DNA of 39,454 nucleotides, taken from the NCBI GenBank assembly GCA_964639765.1, contig CAZXEN010000019.1, positions 1 through 39,454 on the forward strand, written 5' to 3'. This document shows, piece after piece, positions 22,349 through 30,890 of this stretch. The translations under genes and the position numbers were made by a program. A model generated the notes under the pieces. The model worked only from the letters and a program-made list of their open reading frames with translations. It was not told the DNA's origin and ran no database searches. This DNA is from Scybalousia_A sp964639765 (lineage in GTDB: Bacteria > Bacteroidota > Bacteroidia > Bacteroidales > P3). Positions within the stretch are counted from its first letter, which is position 1. The number at the start of each line of letters is the position of its first letter.

Positions 22349-25300
22349 ATGAAACAAAAAATATTCTTATTAATTGTTACGATAATGTTGTTTGCACATC
22401 TTTTTGCTCAACAAACAAATTATAAGATAGAAAAAGATGACTTTTCTACCTTACAAATAAGTTTTACTGTTGGTGATATAGATTTGCAACAAATTGTAAA
22501 AAATGAAATTACTTACACAACATTAAACATTCAAGGATATATCCCTTCAACAGAAATAGGAAAGCCATCTCTCCCTTTGTTCTCTTCTATAATAGAAGTG
22601 CCTTTATGTAATAGTTTTAATGTAAGTGTAAGTAATGTTGTATATGATACTATTGATATTTCAGGACATATATTATTACCAGCACAAGAGGAAAGAAGCA
22701 AATCTGATACCTCTTCTCATCCTTTTGCGATAGATGATAAGACTTATAATACCGATGCTTACTATTCTCTACCAAAAGCATCTATAGAAAATATTGGTAT
22801 AGCTCGCGATCGCAGATTGGCAAGAATACAATTTTCCCCTATTGCCTACAATCCCGTGGAATCAAAAATTATTGTATGTCGCAAAGCTACAGTAAGCATA
22901 ACATATAATGAACCCAATCTGTCTGCTACATTAGAAATGTTTAAACAATATCATTCCCCTGTTTTTGTTGCAGGAACTATGACAATAAATCATATATATC
23001 CTAACACTCTTGAACAAGAAATGCCTATACGATACTTGATTATTGCCCATAGTTCTTTCCAGGGTCATTTAGACTCTTTTGTTGAATGGAAAAAGCGAAA
23101 AGGATTTCTAACCGATGTAGTCTATACTGGCGATGCTAATATCGGCACAACAAATAGTTCTATTGCAGATTACATTTCAAGACAATATGCCAATGCTACA
23201 GCAACAAATCCTGCTCCTACTTATGTATTAATAGTTGGAGATCATGAACAAGTACCTGCTTTTTCAACACAGTTAAGCGGCAACTCATATGATCATATAA
23301 CAGATTTATACTATGTAAATTGGACTAATGGAGATAATATTCCAGATGCTTATTGTGGGAGATTCTCTGCTCAAACATTGGCTCAACTTACTCCACAAAT
23401 AGAAAAGACATTAATGTATGAACAATATACTTTTAGTGATCCTTCTTTTCTTGACAGAGCGGTAATGGTGGCTGGTGTAGATGGTGGTGCAACAAATGAT
23501 TATGGATACACTCATGCAGATCCTGCTATGGATTATGCAATAACTCATTACATTAACGGCAGTAGGGATTTTAGTCAAGTAATGTATTTTAAAAACAACA
23601 CTGCTAACGTACCTTCAGCAACTAATGTTACAGTGGGTTCTAATGCTTCTTCTAACTCCGCCATAGTACGCAGTTATTATAATCAAGGTGCGGGCTTTAT
23701 TAATTATTCTGCCCACGGTAGTGCTACAAGTTGGGGCACTCCAAATTTTACTGTAAGTCATGTAGAAAGTATGACCAATACTCAAAAATTTGGTCTGATG
23801 ATAGGCAATTGCTGTCTTACTAATAAATTTGAAACGACAACATGTTTTGGTGAAGCTTTATTGCGTAAGGGAAATTATTGTGGAGCTGTGGGATATATAG
23901 GGGGTAGTAACAGTACCTATTGGACTCATGACTTTTATTGGGCTGTTGGCGTCCGCTCTTCTATAAACGCTACGATGTCTCTTTCTTATAATGCTTCAAA
24001 CCTTGGTGCATACGACCATTTTTGTCATACCCATAACGAGAACTATCAACAATGGGCAATTACTCAGGGTTCGCTTATGTTTGTGGGAAATATGGCGGTG
24101 CAAGGTTCTACTACTGACAACACATATAAATGGTACTATTGGGAAATCTATCATTTGATGGGAGATCCTTCTGTAATGCCTTATCTAACTCAAGCAAGCA
24201 CCATGGCTATGGACTTACCTGATTCTCTACCTTACGGGACTTCTAATTTCACTGTTAGTGTTGCCCCTTATTCATACGTTGCTATGACAACAGCAGATAG
24301 TCATGCTCTTATTACTACTACTTGGGCTGATTCTAATGGAGTAGCAAATCTTCACTCTCCTACACCATTTAGCATAGGTGATTATGAGATAGTCGCTTCA
24401 GCTCAACAGTATGTAACAACCTTTGCCAATATATCTATATTCCGTCAAGAAGAGCCTTTCGTTATTGTAAGTCTCAGCAATGACACTATTACGGCAGGAA
24501 CCTCATCAAATCTTCCAATAACAGTTTCAAATACAGGGAACACAGATGCTACCAATATTATTATCTCTCTTAGTTCGGATAATAGTTCAGCCAGTTTAAG
24601 TTCCAATACCATTCATTTATCATTTTTAGCGGCTGGCAGTTCCACAACACTTACTGATTCTATAGATATAACACTTGCAGAAGACCTTCAAAATGCTTCT
24701 ACTATTCATCTTGAAGCAGAAGTTCTTTGGGATAATAATAATACTTCTACAACAACTGTTTGTGATATAGTTGCAGCATCTCCTCTTATTAAGATGATGC
24801 CCGAAGATCTCTTCCCTAATATACATTCAGGAGCTACTAAAGAATTTGAACTTAATTTGCTTAATGAAGGTCTTGCAGATCTTCCTCTTACAGATTTAGT
24901 AATAAGTTCTCCTACATCACTATTATCTCTTTCTGCTACAGATTCAATAGAAACAATAAGTCTTAGTATAGATAGCACATACACTTGCTCTTTAACTATT
25001 AGTGCAGATAGTTCTCTTCCAGAGAACATATTAGTTCCTATCACTATCCAACTTGGTTTATTTTCATGGCAACTACCCATAACAATAGGAGAAAGATTTA
25101 GAGAAACATTTGAAACCGGAATATCTCATCTTTCAGGATTAAGTCAAGGTACATATCCTTGGGTCGTTGATTCCAGTGAAGCCTATGAAGGCAACTACAG
25201 TATTCGTTCCATTGCCACATTAACACACTCCCAAACCGCAGAAATATCCTTTACTCATATTGCAACAACTGCTGATACAATGAGTTTTTATTATAAGGTT

Positions 25301-26209
25301 TCTTCTGAAAGCAATTGGGATAAGTTTCATTTTTATATTGATGATGAAGAAATGATGGTTGAGTCAGGGGACTTGCCATGGACACACGCAGCCTTCACTG
25401 TTGATGCTGGTATGCATACTTACAAATTCACATATGCTAAAGACGGTAGTGTAAATTGTTACAGCGATTGTGCTTGGATTGACAACATTAGACTCCCTTT
25501 TGGAGAAAAGCCTGTGATTTTTGAAAATTTAGATATTTGTGAAGGCAGTGATTATACAATTCATAACTATACTATAAACACCGAGCAATTAGGTGAAGGT
25601 AGTTTTATTGCTAATACGGAGAATGATACAATATTTTTAGTTGACTACGCTGTTTCCCCTAATTCTCTTCAAGAACTTGAAATCATCGGGTGCGACAGCA
25701 TAACCTACAATGGAGATACATATTACACAAACGTGGTTCTTGAGGACGTTTATACAACTGTAAATGGTTGTGATTCTATTATTGTAAGCACACTGATAGT
25801 CAATTCTTCTTTCCATGAAACTACTTATGTAGATACCATTGCAAATAGCTACACATGGAACGATGTAGAATACAACACTTCAGGTATATATGAACAGCCT
25901 TTCACAACTTCTGTAGGCTGTGATTCTATTCTAACTCTGGTGCTTAATCTTATAGACACCACGTCTTTAAATATAGAGGAAAATGATTTAAATCAAGTGC
26001 AAATAAGTGTTTATCCATCACCTACGTCTGGAATATTATACATAAACCAAAAGGTTTCAGAGGTGAAGGTCTATGATGCTTGCGGAAGACTACAACATTA
26101 CTATAAAGATACGGATGTTTTTGATATAGGAGACTTACCTTCAGGCAACTATATCTTGAATATATCTACTCCTAAAGGTTCTACTATTCATAAAATAGTA
26201 CGTATATAA
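22349..26209 (+). CDS. Gingipain-like C25 cysteine protease with T9SS sorting domain
   Basis: This is a 1286-residue secreted protease. Its signal peptide MKQKIFLLIVTIMLFAHLFA is followed by QQ. Residues about 21-225 form a gingipain-type propeptide (GKPSLPLFSSIIEVP). The C25 catalytic domain spans about 226-620, with YLIIAHSSFQGHLDSFVEWKK, YVLIVGDHEQVPAF, the catalytic His456 in NYSAHGSATSWG, and Cys489 in GNCCLTNKFE; the 33-residue His-Cys distance equals that in RgpB. Ig-like regions follow, then a cleaved-adhesin/jelly-roll-like domain (about 930-1075) and GCDSI-type repeats. The T9SS type-A end is ISVYPSPTSGILYINQ with DLPSGNYILNI. It should be moved across the outer membrane by T9SS and anchored or released. 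Cleavage specificity cannot be told. Confidence 0.9.
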   Translation: MKQKIFLLIVTIMLFAHLFAQQTNYKIEKDDFSTLQISFTVGDIDLQQIVKNEITYTTLNIQGYIPSTEIGKPSLPLFSSIIEVPLCNSFNVSVSNVVYDTIDISGHILLPAQEERSKSDTSSHPFAIDDKTYNTDAYYSLPKASIENIGIARDRRLARIQFSPIAYNPVESKIIVCRKATVSITYNEPNLSATLEMFKQYHSPVFVAGTMTINHIYPNTLEQEMPIRYLIIAHSSFQGHLDSFVEWKKRKGFLTDVVYTGDANIGTTNSSIADYISRQYANATATNPAPTYVLIVGDHEQVPAFSTQLSGNSYDHITDLYYVNWTNGDNIPDAYCGRFSAQTLAQLTPQIEKTLMYEQYTFSDPSFLDRAVMVAGVDGGATNDYGYTHADPAMDYAITHYINGSRDFSQVMYFKNNTANVPSATNVTVGSNASSNSAIVRSYYNQGAGFINYSAHGSATSWGTPNFTVSHVESMTNTQKFGLMIGNCCLTNKFETTTCFGEALLRKGNYCGAVGYIGGSNSTYWTHDFYWAVGVRSSINATMSLSYNASNLGAYDHFCHTHNENYQQWAITQGSLMFVGNMAVQGSTTDNTYKWYYWEIYHLMGDPSVMPYLTQASTMAMDLPDSLPYGTSNFTVSVAPYSYVAMTTADSHALITTTWADSNGVANLHSPTPFSIGDYEIVASAQQYVTTFANISIFRQEEPFVIVSLSNDTITAGTSSNLPITVSNTGNTDATNIIISLSSDNSSASLSSNTIHLSFLAAGSSTTLTDSIDITLAEDLQNASTIHLEAEVLWDNNNTSTTTVCDIVAASPLIKMMPEDLFPNIHSGATKEFELNLLNEGLADLPLTDLVISSPTSLLSLSATDSIETISLSIDSTYTCSLTISADSSLPENILVPITIQLGLFSWQLPITIGERFRETFETGISHLSGLSQGTYPWVVDSSEAYEGNYSIRSIATLTHSQTAEISFTHIATTADTMSFYYKVSSESNWDKFHFYIDDEEMMVESGDLPWTHAAFTVDAGMHTYKFTYAKDGSVNCYSDCAWIDNIRLPFGEKPVIFENLDICEGSDYTIHNYTINTEQLGEGSFIANTENDTIFLVDYAVSPNSLQELEIIGCDSITYNGDTYYTNVVLEDVYTTVNGCDSIIVSTLIVNSSFHETTYVDTIANSYTWNDVEYNTSGIYEQPFTTSVGCDSILTLVLNLIDTTSLNIEENDLNQVQISVYPSPTSGILYINQKVSEVKVYDACGRLQHYYKDTDVFDIGDLPSGNYILNISTPKGSTIHKIVRI

Positions 26210-26251
26210 CTAAGATTTGTTATATGTGAAAATCAATAACTTAAATCAGAT

Positions 26252-26295
26252 AAAAAAAGATCAAGAGTTAAGGGAAAAAGACTTGATCTTTTTTT
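26252..26295. terminator. Terminator hairpin after the C25 protease gene
   Basis: Bases 26252-26265 pair perfectly with 26282-26295 (14 bp), loop 16 bases, with A-run and T-run ends so it can work in both directions. It is 42 bases after the protease stop. Part of its loop and right arm (26275-26285) can instead pair with 26304-26314. Confidence 0.85.
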
Positions 26296-26318
26296 CTTAA
26301 AACCAAGTCTTTTTATAT

Positions 26319-26356
26319 AAAAGACTAAGTGTTTTTTCGCCAACACTTAGTCTTTT
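26319..26356. terminator. Second terminator hairpin between protease and hydF
   Basis: Bases 26319-26333 pair perfectly with 26342-26356 (15 bp) around an 8-base loop TTTTCGCC. T-runs flank both arms. It lies between the convergent protease and hydF genes and probably stops transcripts from both sides. The remaining DNA to 26492 shows no gene. Confidence 0.85.
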
Positions 26357-26492
26357 TTGTTTTGGTTTTTACTTTATAAAGAAACATACTATTTTAAAAG
26401 TACTTTATTTAACAGCAGAAGACATAATTTTTATTGCTATGATGTATTTCGGAGTGTAGGCTGTCAGCAAATTCATATCCAGACCAACAAGT

Positions 26493-27743
26493 TTATTGTT
26501 CTTGGTCGCAGAAAGAGAAGAATAATGGTGGAGTGCTTGCAAAAGATTCTACCATTCTTTCATCCATAAAAATTGCTGTTGCTCTTTGGAAAATATTGTT
26601 GATATAACTTATGGTCAATCCGTAGTTTGTTATCGCAATGTTTTTTTCCATAAAAGGCAACAGACGGTTCTGCATCTGTTTCTTTGTTGCCATACAACCG
26701 CCACACTGTATCACCAGATGATATTTTTCTATATCGCCAAAGGTGTTTGACAATCCTGCCGAGAATTCAAAGTTCAGTTGCTTGCCTGTGTATTTTCTCA
26801 ACATTGCAGGCAGTTTCACCCTGCCTATGTCTTCACATGTTGGCGTATGGGTGCAGGATTCCAGTATCAGGACACTGTCTCCGTCCTGCAAATCGTCTAT
26901 CTTTCTGGTACCTTTCAAGTATTGTTCAAAATTTCCTTTCTCCTTTGCCAGAAGAATGGAAAAACTTGTAAGCGGGATTTCCTTTGGCACTATGGCATCC
27001 ACCTTTTTAAAAGCCTGGGAGTCGGTAATGACCAGCTTTATTCTTCCCTTGCCTATGGTATCTATTGTCTTCTGCAGTTCAGATTCTTGTATTGTGACGG
27101 CTATTGCCCGTTGGTCAAGAATTTCTCTTATTGTCTTCACTTGTGGAAGAATAAGCCTGCCTTTTGGAGCAGCAATGTCTATAGGTGCTACTAATATAAT
27201 TATATCTCCTTGGGAAATAATATCGTTTAAAAGAGGGGTGCCGCTTCCCAAAGATAATGTTTTCAATTTTTCTTTAAGTATGTCATGCAGTTTTTCCCTT
27301 CTTCTTTCATCGTCTTTGCCAAGCGTAAGGGAAACTCTTGACTTAAGTTCCGAATTGGCTGGACATATATCTTCCTTGTTGTAAACCACGATATAAGGAG
27401 TAGAAAAACGCTGGCATTGCTTTATTATGTACTCTTCTTCATCTGAAAAAACATTCTCGGAAACAACAATGACTGCAAAATCTATAAGAGAAAACACCTC
27501 AAGAGTCTTTTTTCTCCGCTCTGTACCAAGGATGGTTTTGTCATCTATGCCTGCCGTATCTATCAGAACCACCTGTCCTATATCGGTAAGCTCTATTGTC
27601 TTCTTAACAAGGTCGGTCGTGGTGCCAGAGTGCTGAGAAACAATGGAAACATCCTGACCCGCAAGAGTATTTATCAAGGTACTCTTTCCTACATTACATC
27701 TTCCAAAGAAAGCGATATGGAGTTTATTCTCTCTGTGCTGCAT
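26493..27743 (-). CDS. hydF: [FeFe]-hydrogenase maturation GTPase HydF
   Basis: HydF is the scaffold GTPase on which the 2Fe subcluster of [FeFe]-hydrogenase is assembled by HydE and HydG before transfer to HydA. The 416-residue protein has an N-terminal Era-like G domain: GRCNVGKST (14-22, P-loop), TTTD switch, DTAGI (62-66) and NKED (122-125). A dimerisation domain follows, then the C-terminal Fe-S domain with C297-T-H299 (in ESCTHTPTCEDIG) and C347-G-G-C350; the CxH...CxxC spacing is as expected. Only two bases separate it from tadA upstream, so they probably share a transcript. hydE, hydG and hydA are not in the window. Its presence points to an anaerobic lifestyle with H2 metabolism. Confidence 0.93.
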   Translation of the reverse strand: MQHRENKLHIAFFGRCNVGKSTLINTLAGQDVSIVSQHSGTTTDLVKKTIELTDIGQVVLIDTAGIDDKTILGTERRKKTLEVFSLIDFAVIVVSENVFSDEEEYIIKQCQRFSTPYIVVYNKEDICPANSELKSRVSLTLGKDDERRREKLHDILKEKLKTLSLGSGTPLLNDIISQGDIIILVAPIDIAAPKGRLILPQVKTIREILDQRAIAVTIQESELQKTIDTIGKGRIKLVITDSQAFKKVDAIVPKEIPLTSFSILLAKEKGNFEQYLKGTRKIDDLQDGDSVLILESCTHTPTCEDIGRVKLPAMLRKYTGKQLNFEFSAGLSNTFGDIEKYHLVIQCGGCMATKKQMQNRLLPFMEKNIAITNYGLTISYINNIFQRATAIFMDERMVESFASTPPLFFSFCDQEQ

Positions 27744-27745
27744 AA

Positions 27746-28195
27746 TTATTTCTCTCTTTTCTGTTTAAAAAAATCTTTGATAATATCCGAACACTCTTTC
27801 TGAAGAATGCCTTCAGTTATCTTGGTCTTGGGGTGATAAAGGTTACCGAACAAAGATGCTCCTCTTTTTTCGTCCTTGGTTCCATAAACGATTCTGTCTA
27901 TCTGTGTAAGATACAAAGCTCCAGCACACATAACACAAGGTTCAAGAGTAACATACAATGTGCAGTCTTTAAGATATTTGCTTTGCAGATATTCTTCTGC
28001 AGATGTTATGGCAATGATTTCGGCATGGGAAGTACTGTCGTGGAGTTTTTCTGTCATATTGTAGGCACGAGAAATTATTTTATCGTTGCAAACCACAACA
28101 CATCCTACAGGCACTTCCCCTTCCTGTTGGGCAAAACAGGCCTGTTCCAACGCTTTCTGCATAAAGTATTCATCATTGTATTCTATTATTGCCAT
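27746..28195 (-). CDS. tadA: tRNA-specific adenosine deaminase TadA
   Basis: TadA converts A34 to inosine in the anticodon of tRNA-Arg(ACG) in the cytoplasm. The 149-residue protein has the zinc-dependent deaminase signature: SHAEI with His57 and Glu59, and PCVMCAGAL with Cys87 and Cys90. VPVGCVVV (28-35) and the end, with FFKQKREK, are typical of TadA; length is normal. A minus-strand promoter box at 28223-28230 precedes it, and hydF follows after two bases. Confidence 0.92.
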   Translation of the reverse strand: MAIIEYNDEYFMQKALEQACFAQQEGEVPVGCVVVCNDKIISRAYNMTEKLHDSTSHAEIIAITSAEEYLQSKYLKDCTLYVTLEPCVMCAGALYLTQIDRIVYGTKDEKRGASLFGNLYHPKTKITEGILQKECSDIIKDFFKQKREK

Positions 28196-28222
28196 ATCTT
28201 CTGCTTTTTGTTATGAATTGTG

Positions 28223-28230
28223 CAAAAGTA
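28223..28230 (-). promoter_or_regulatory. Promoter -7 box (TACTTTTG on the minus strand) for tadA-hydF
   Basis: CAAAAGTA on the plus strand is TACTTTTG on the minus strand, followed by CAC, matching TAnnTTTG. Transcription would begin about 20 bases before the tadA ATG at 28195. It is divergent from the box at 28254. Confidence 0.65.
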
Positions 28231-28253
28231 AAAAATATATCAAAAATAATAAC

Positions 28254-28261
28254 TATCTTTG
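28254..28261 (+). promoter_or_regulatory. Promoter -7 box TATCTTTG for the thioesterase gene
   Basis: TATCTTTG followed by CA matches the -7 consensus. It overlaps a possible TTG start at 28259, which therefore cannot be the real start; the ATG at 28283 is chosen for the thioesterase gene. Confidence 0.7.
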
Positions 28262-28282
28262 CAAAAAAATTGGAACACAAAA

Positions 28283-28732
28283 ATGAAGAAATACGACTTT
28301 GACAGCGAGACTTTTTTTCACGAAAAGCCGATACAGATGCGGTTTTCCGACCTTGACGCAATGAATCATGTAAACAACGGCTACCAGATGCACTATTTTG
28401 ATGTAGGAAGGATATTTTATTTTTCCGACATCTTGAAAAGAAATGTGGATTGGACCACCGATTTCCTCGTTCTTGTACATCTGGAACTGGATTTCATAGC
28501 TCCTATTGAAATGGGTATGGATATTTACGTGGAAACAAAGACTGTAGGATTTGGAAACAAGAGCATGAAGATGTTTCAGCGTCTGGTGGATAAGAAAACA
28601 AATGAAGTGAAATCCACATGCTTATCCATATTGTCCGGATTCAACAGACAGAAGCAGTGTTCCGAAGCCTTACCAAAAGAATATATAGATACTTTCCTTA
28701 ATTTTGAAAACAGACAAAACAAACAACAATAA
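28283..28732 (+). CDS. Acyl-CoA thioesterase, hotdog (4HBT) fold
   Basis: This is a 149-residue hotdog-fold thioesterase of the YbgC/4HBT type. The motif MRFSDLDAMNHVNNGYQMHYFDVGR holds the Asp (SDLD) and the NHVNN block typical of the family, followed by LVHLELDFIAPIEMG and a beta-strand with VETKTVGFGNKSMKM. The start is set by the promoter at 28254; an upstream TTG lies inside the -7 box. The likely role is hydrolysis of short or aromatic acyl-CoA in the cytoplasm; the substrate is unknown. The U32 gene follows after eight bases. Confidence 0.85.
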   Translation: MKKYDFDSETFFHEKPIQMRFSDLDAMNHVNNGYQMHYFDVGRIFYFSDILKRNVDWTTDFLVLVHLELDFIAPIEMGMDIYVETKTVGFGNKSMKMFQRLVDKKTNEVKSTCLSILSGFNRQKQCSEALPKEYIDTFLNFENRQNKQQ

Positions 28733-28740
28733 CAACAGAC

Positions 28741-29982
28741 ATGAATGCAAGTGATGTGGAAATAATGTCTCCTGTGGGAAGCTACGAAAGCCTTATGGCG
28801 GCCATAGATGCAGGAGCCAACAGCGTATATTTTGGAGTAGGACAGTTGAATATGAGGTCTGCCTCGGCAAACAATTTTACTTTGGAGGACTTAAAACAGA
28901 TTTGTGATATTGCCAAACAGCATAATGTAAAGACTTACCTGACGGTAAATACCGTAATATACGATGAGGAAATAGAATATATGCACAAGGTTGTTGATTG
29001 TGCCAAAGAGAACGGTGTTTCCGCTATTATCGCTTCTGATATGGCGGTTATCTCATACGCAAACAGCATAGACATGGAAATACATCTCTCTACACAATGC
29101 AATATTACTAATTATGAGGCAGTGAAATACTATTCCAAGTTTGCAGATGTCATTGTTACGGCAAGAGAACTTTCTCTTGACAAAGTCAAGGCAATCATAG
29201 ACAGAATAAAACAAGAAGACCTTAGAGGTCATTCAGGGAAATTGCTAAGAATAGAGTGTTTTGTTCATGGAGCATTGTGTATGGCTGTAAGTGGGAAGTG
29301 TTATATCAGCTTGGATAACGCCAACAGAAGTGCAAATCGTGGAGCTTGTCTGCAATTTTGTAGACGTCCCTACAAAGTTACAGATATGGACGGCGGAACA
29401 GAGCTAATGGTGGACAACCAATACATCATGTCTCCTAAGGATTTGAAGACTCTGGACTTTATTGGCAAGATAATAGATGCAGGAGTGAGGGTCTTCAAGA
29501 TAGAAGGCAGAGGACGTTCCCCTGAATATGTAAAAATAGTCACCAGAACCTACAGAGAAGCTGTAGATACTTGGTGCGATGGAACATGGAGCGAAGAAAA
29601 ACTGCTTAAATGGAACGAAGACCTGAAAAAAGTCTATAACAGAGACTTTTGGGACGGCTATTATTTAGGCCAGAAAGTGGGAGAATGGTCTGGAAAATAT
29701 GGAAGCAAAGCAACAACAACAAAGATATTTATAGGCACTGTGACAAATTATTTCAAAAACCTTGGAGTCGCTGAGATAAAAATGGAAAGCTGTGAGTTGA
29801 ATGTCGGGGACGAGATATACATCATTGGTCCTACAACTGGAGTTTATGAAGGCAAGGCTGAAGAAATACGTGTGGATTTGAAAAATGTAGAAAAAACTGT
29901 AAAAGGAGAATTGTTTTCCATGCCTACAAGTTCTCTTGTAAGACGCAATGATAAACTTTATCTTATTCAACACAATGACTAA
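28741..29982 (+). CDS. U32 family protein (tRNA hydroxylation/TrhP-like)
   Basis: This is a 413-residue protein of the peptidase U32 family. Landmarks are EIMSPVGSYESLMAAIDAGANSVYFGVGQLNMR (7-39), a TIM-barrel region with HLSTQCNITNYEA, the family signature ECFVHGALCMAVSGKCYIS, and a Cys-containing RGACLQFCRRPY. Further on is KIEGRGRSPEYV. A C-terminal barrel-like domain (about 335-413) resembles the extension of the longer forms. Though named after a collagenase, members such as TrhP/YegQ and RlhA hydroxylate RNA using prephenate-derived pathways and Fe-S clusters; the four Cys in these blocks are the likely ligands. The next gene overlaps its end by eight bases. Confidence 0.85.
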   Translation: MNASDVEIMSPVGSYESLMAAIDAGANSVYFGVGQLNMRSASANNFTLEDLKQICDIAKQHNVKTYLTVNTVIYDEEIEYMHKVVDCAKENGVSAIIASDMAVISYANSIDMEIHLSTQCNITNYEAVKYYSKFADVIVTARELSLDKVKAIIDRIKQEDLRGHSGKLLRIECFVHGALCMAVSGKCYISLDNANRSANRGACLQFCRRPYKVTDMDGGTELMVDNQYIMSPKDLKTLDFIGKIIDAGVRVFKIEGRGRSPEYVKIVTRTYREAVDTWCDGTWSEEKLLKWNEDLKKVYNRDFWDGYYLGQKVGEWSGKYGSKATTTKIFIGTVTNYFKNLGVAEIKMESCELNVGDEIYIIGPTTGVYEGKAEEIRVDLKNVEKTVKGELFSMPTSSLVRRNDKLYLIQHND

Positions 29983-30835
29983 TCAGGAAATAAAGACAAA
30001 CTATCACAGCCATTCTCTTTTTTGCGACGGCAAAAGCAGCATGGAAGAAATGGTTGTTGCTGCTATTGAAAACAATTTTACACATTGGGGCTTTTCTTCT
30101 CATGCTCCTGTACCCTTTGAGAATACTTTTGCCATAAAACGGGAAGATATAAAACAATATATCACGGAATACAAAAGACTAAAAGAAAAATACAAAGAGA
30201 AAATCAAACTCTTTGTGGGCATGGAGATGGATTTCATCTGCGATATGCAAGAGAACATAGAAGAACAGGGTAAAAACTATGGTCTGGAATATGTTATTGG
30301 CAGTGTACATCAGGTGAAAGAACACAACAACAGCAAAGAGTCCTGGTTTATTGATGGTCATGACCAAAAAATCTATGACAAAGGATTGGAAGAATTGTTT
30401 GACAACAATATAAAACGGGCTGTCCGTACCTATTTTTCCCAACAAATGGAAATGATATCAAAAAACAGGATAGACGTCATTGCTCACCCTGACAAGATAG
30501 CAATGCACAACAGAGAAAGGTTTTTCAATAATGACACATCTTGGTACAAGGATATGATGATGTCTTTGCTTGAGGAAATAAAAAAGCATGATATTATCTG
30601 TGAAATAAACTCCCGTGGCTTATACAAGAAGAGACACAACGATTTTTACCCTTCAAAATATTGGTGGAAGAAGATGAAAGAAATGAATATCAGGATTTGT
30701 CTGTCATCAGACTGTCACAAAAACGATGAAACCGACCTGTTTTTTACTCAAGCAAAAGAAATCTTGAAAGACATCAACTATACAACTCTATATTATTTTG
30801 AGAACGGGGCATGGAAAGATTATAGCCTTGTATGA
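29975..30835 (+). CDS. PHP-domain histidinol-phosphatase-like protein
   Basis: This is a 286-residue metal-dependent phosphoesterase of the PHP superfamily. A longer frame starts at 29948, but the ATG at 29975 gives the normal N-terminus and an eight-base overlap with the U32 gene. Metal-binding motifs: NYHSHSLFCDGK with His11, His13 and Asp18; SSHAP with His43; GMEMDFI; IGSVHQ; IAHPDK; and SSDCHKNDE near the end. Length and motifs fit the HisK type of histidinol phosphatase, which makes histidinol in histidine synthesis, but related PHP enzymes act on other phosphates and no his genes are nearby, so the substrate is not certain. Confidence 0.78.
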   Translation: MTNQEIKTNYHSHSLFCDGKSSMEEMVVAAIENNFTHWGFSSHAPVPFENTFAIKREDIKQYITEYKRLKEKYKEKIKLFVGMEMDFICDMQENIEEQGKNYGLEYVIGSVHQVKEHNNSKESWFIDGHDQKIYDKGLEELFDNNIKRAVRTYFSQQMEMISKNRIDVIAHPDKIAMHNRERFFNNDTSWYKDMMMSLLEEIKKHDIICEINSRGLYKKRHNDFYPSKYWWKKMKEMNIRICLSSDCHKNDETDLFFTQAKEILKDINYTTLYYFENGAWKDYSLV

Positions 30836-30890
30836 CAAGGACTGTTTATTGTTTCCTGAGACCTTTTGTTTTTGTTGTCTCTTAATCTTC

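Noticed and set aside
28259..28282. TTG start for the thioesterase
   Set aside because: It lies within the -7 promoter box and so upstream of the likely transcription start.
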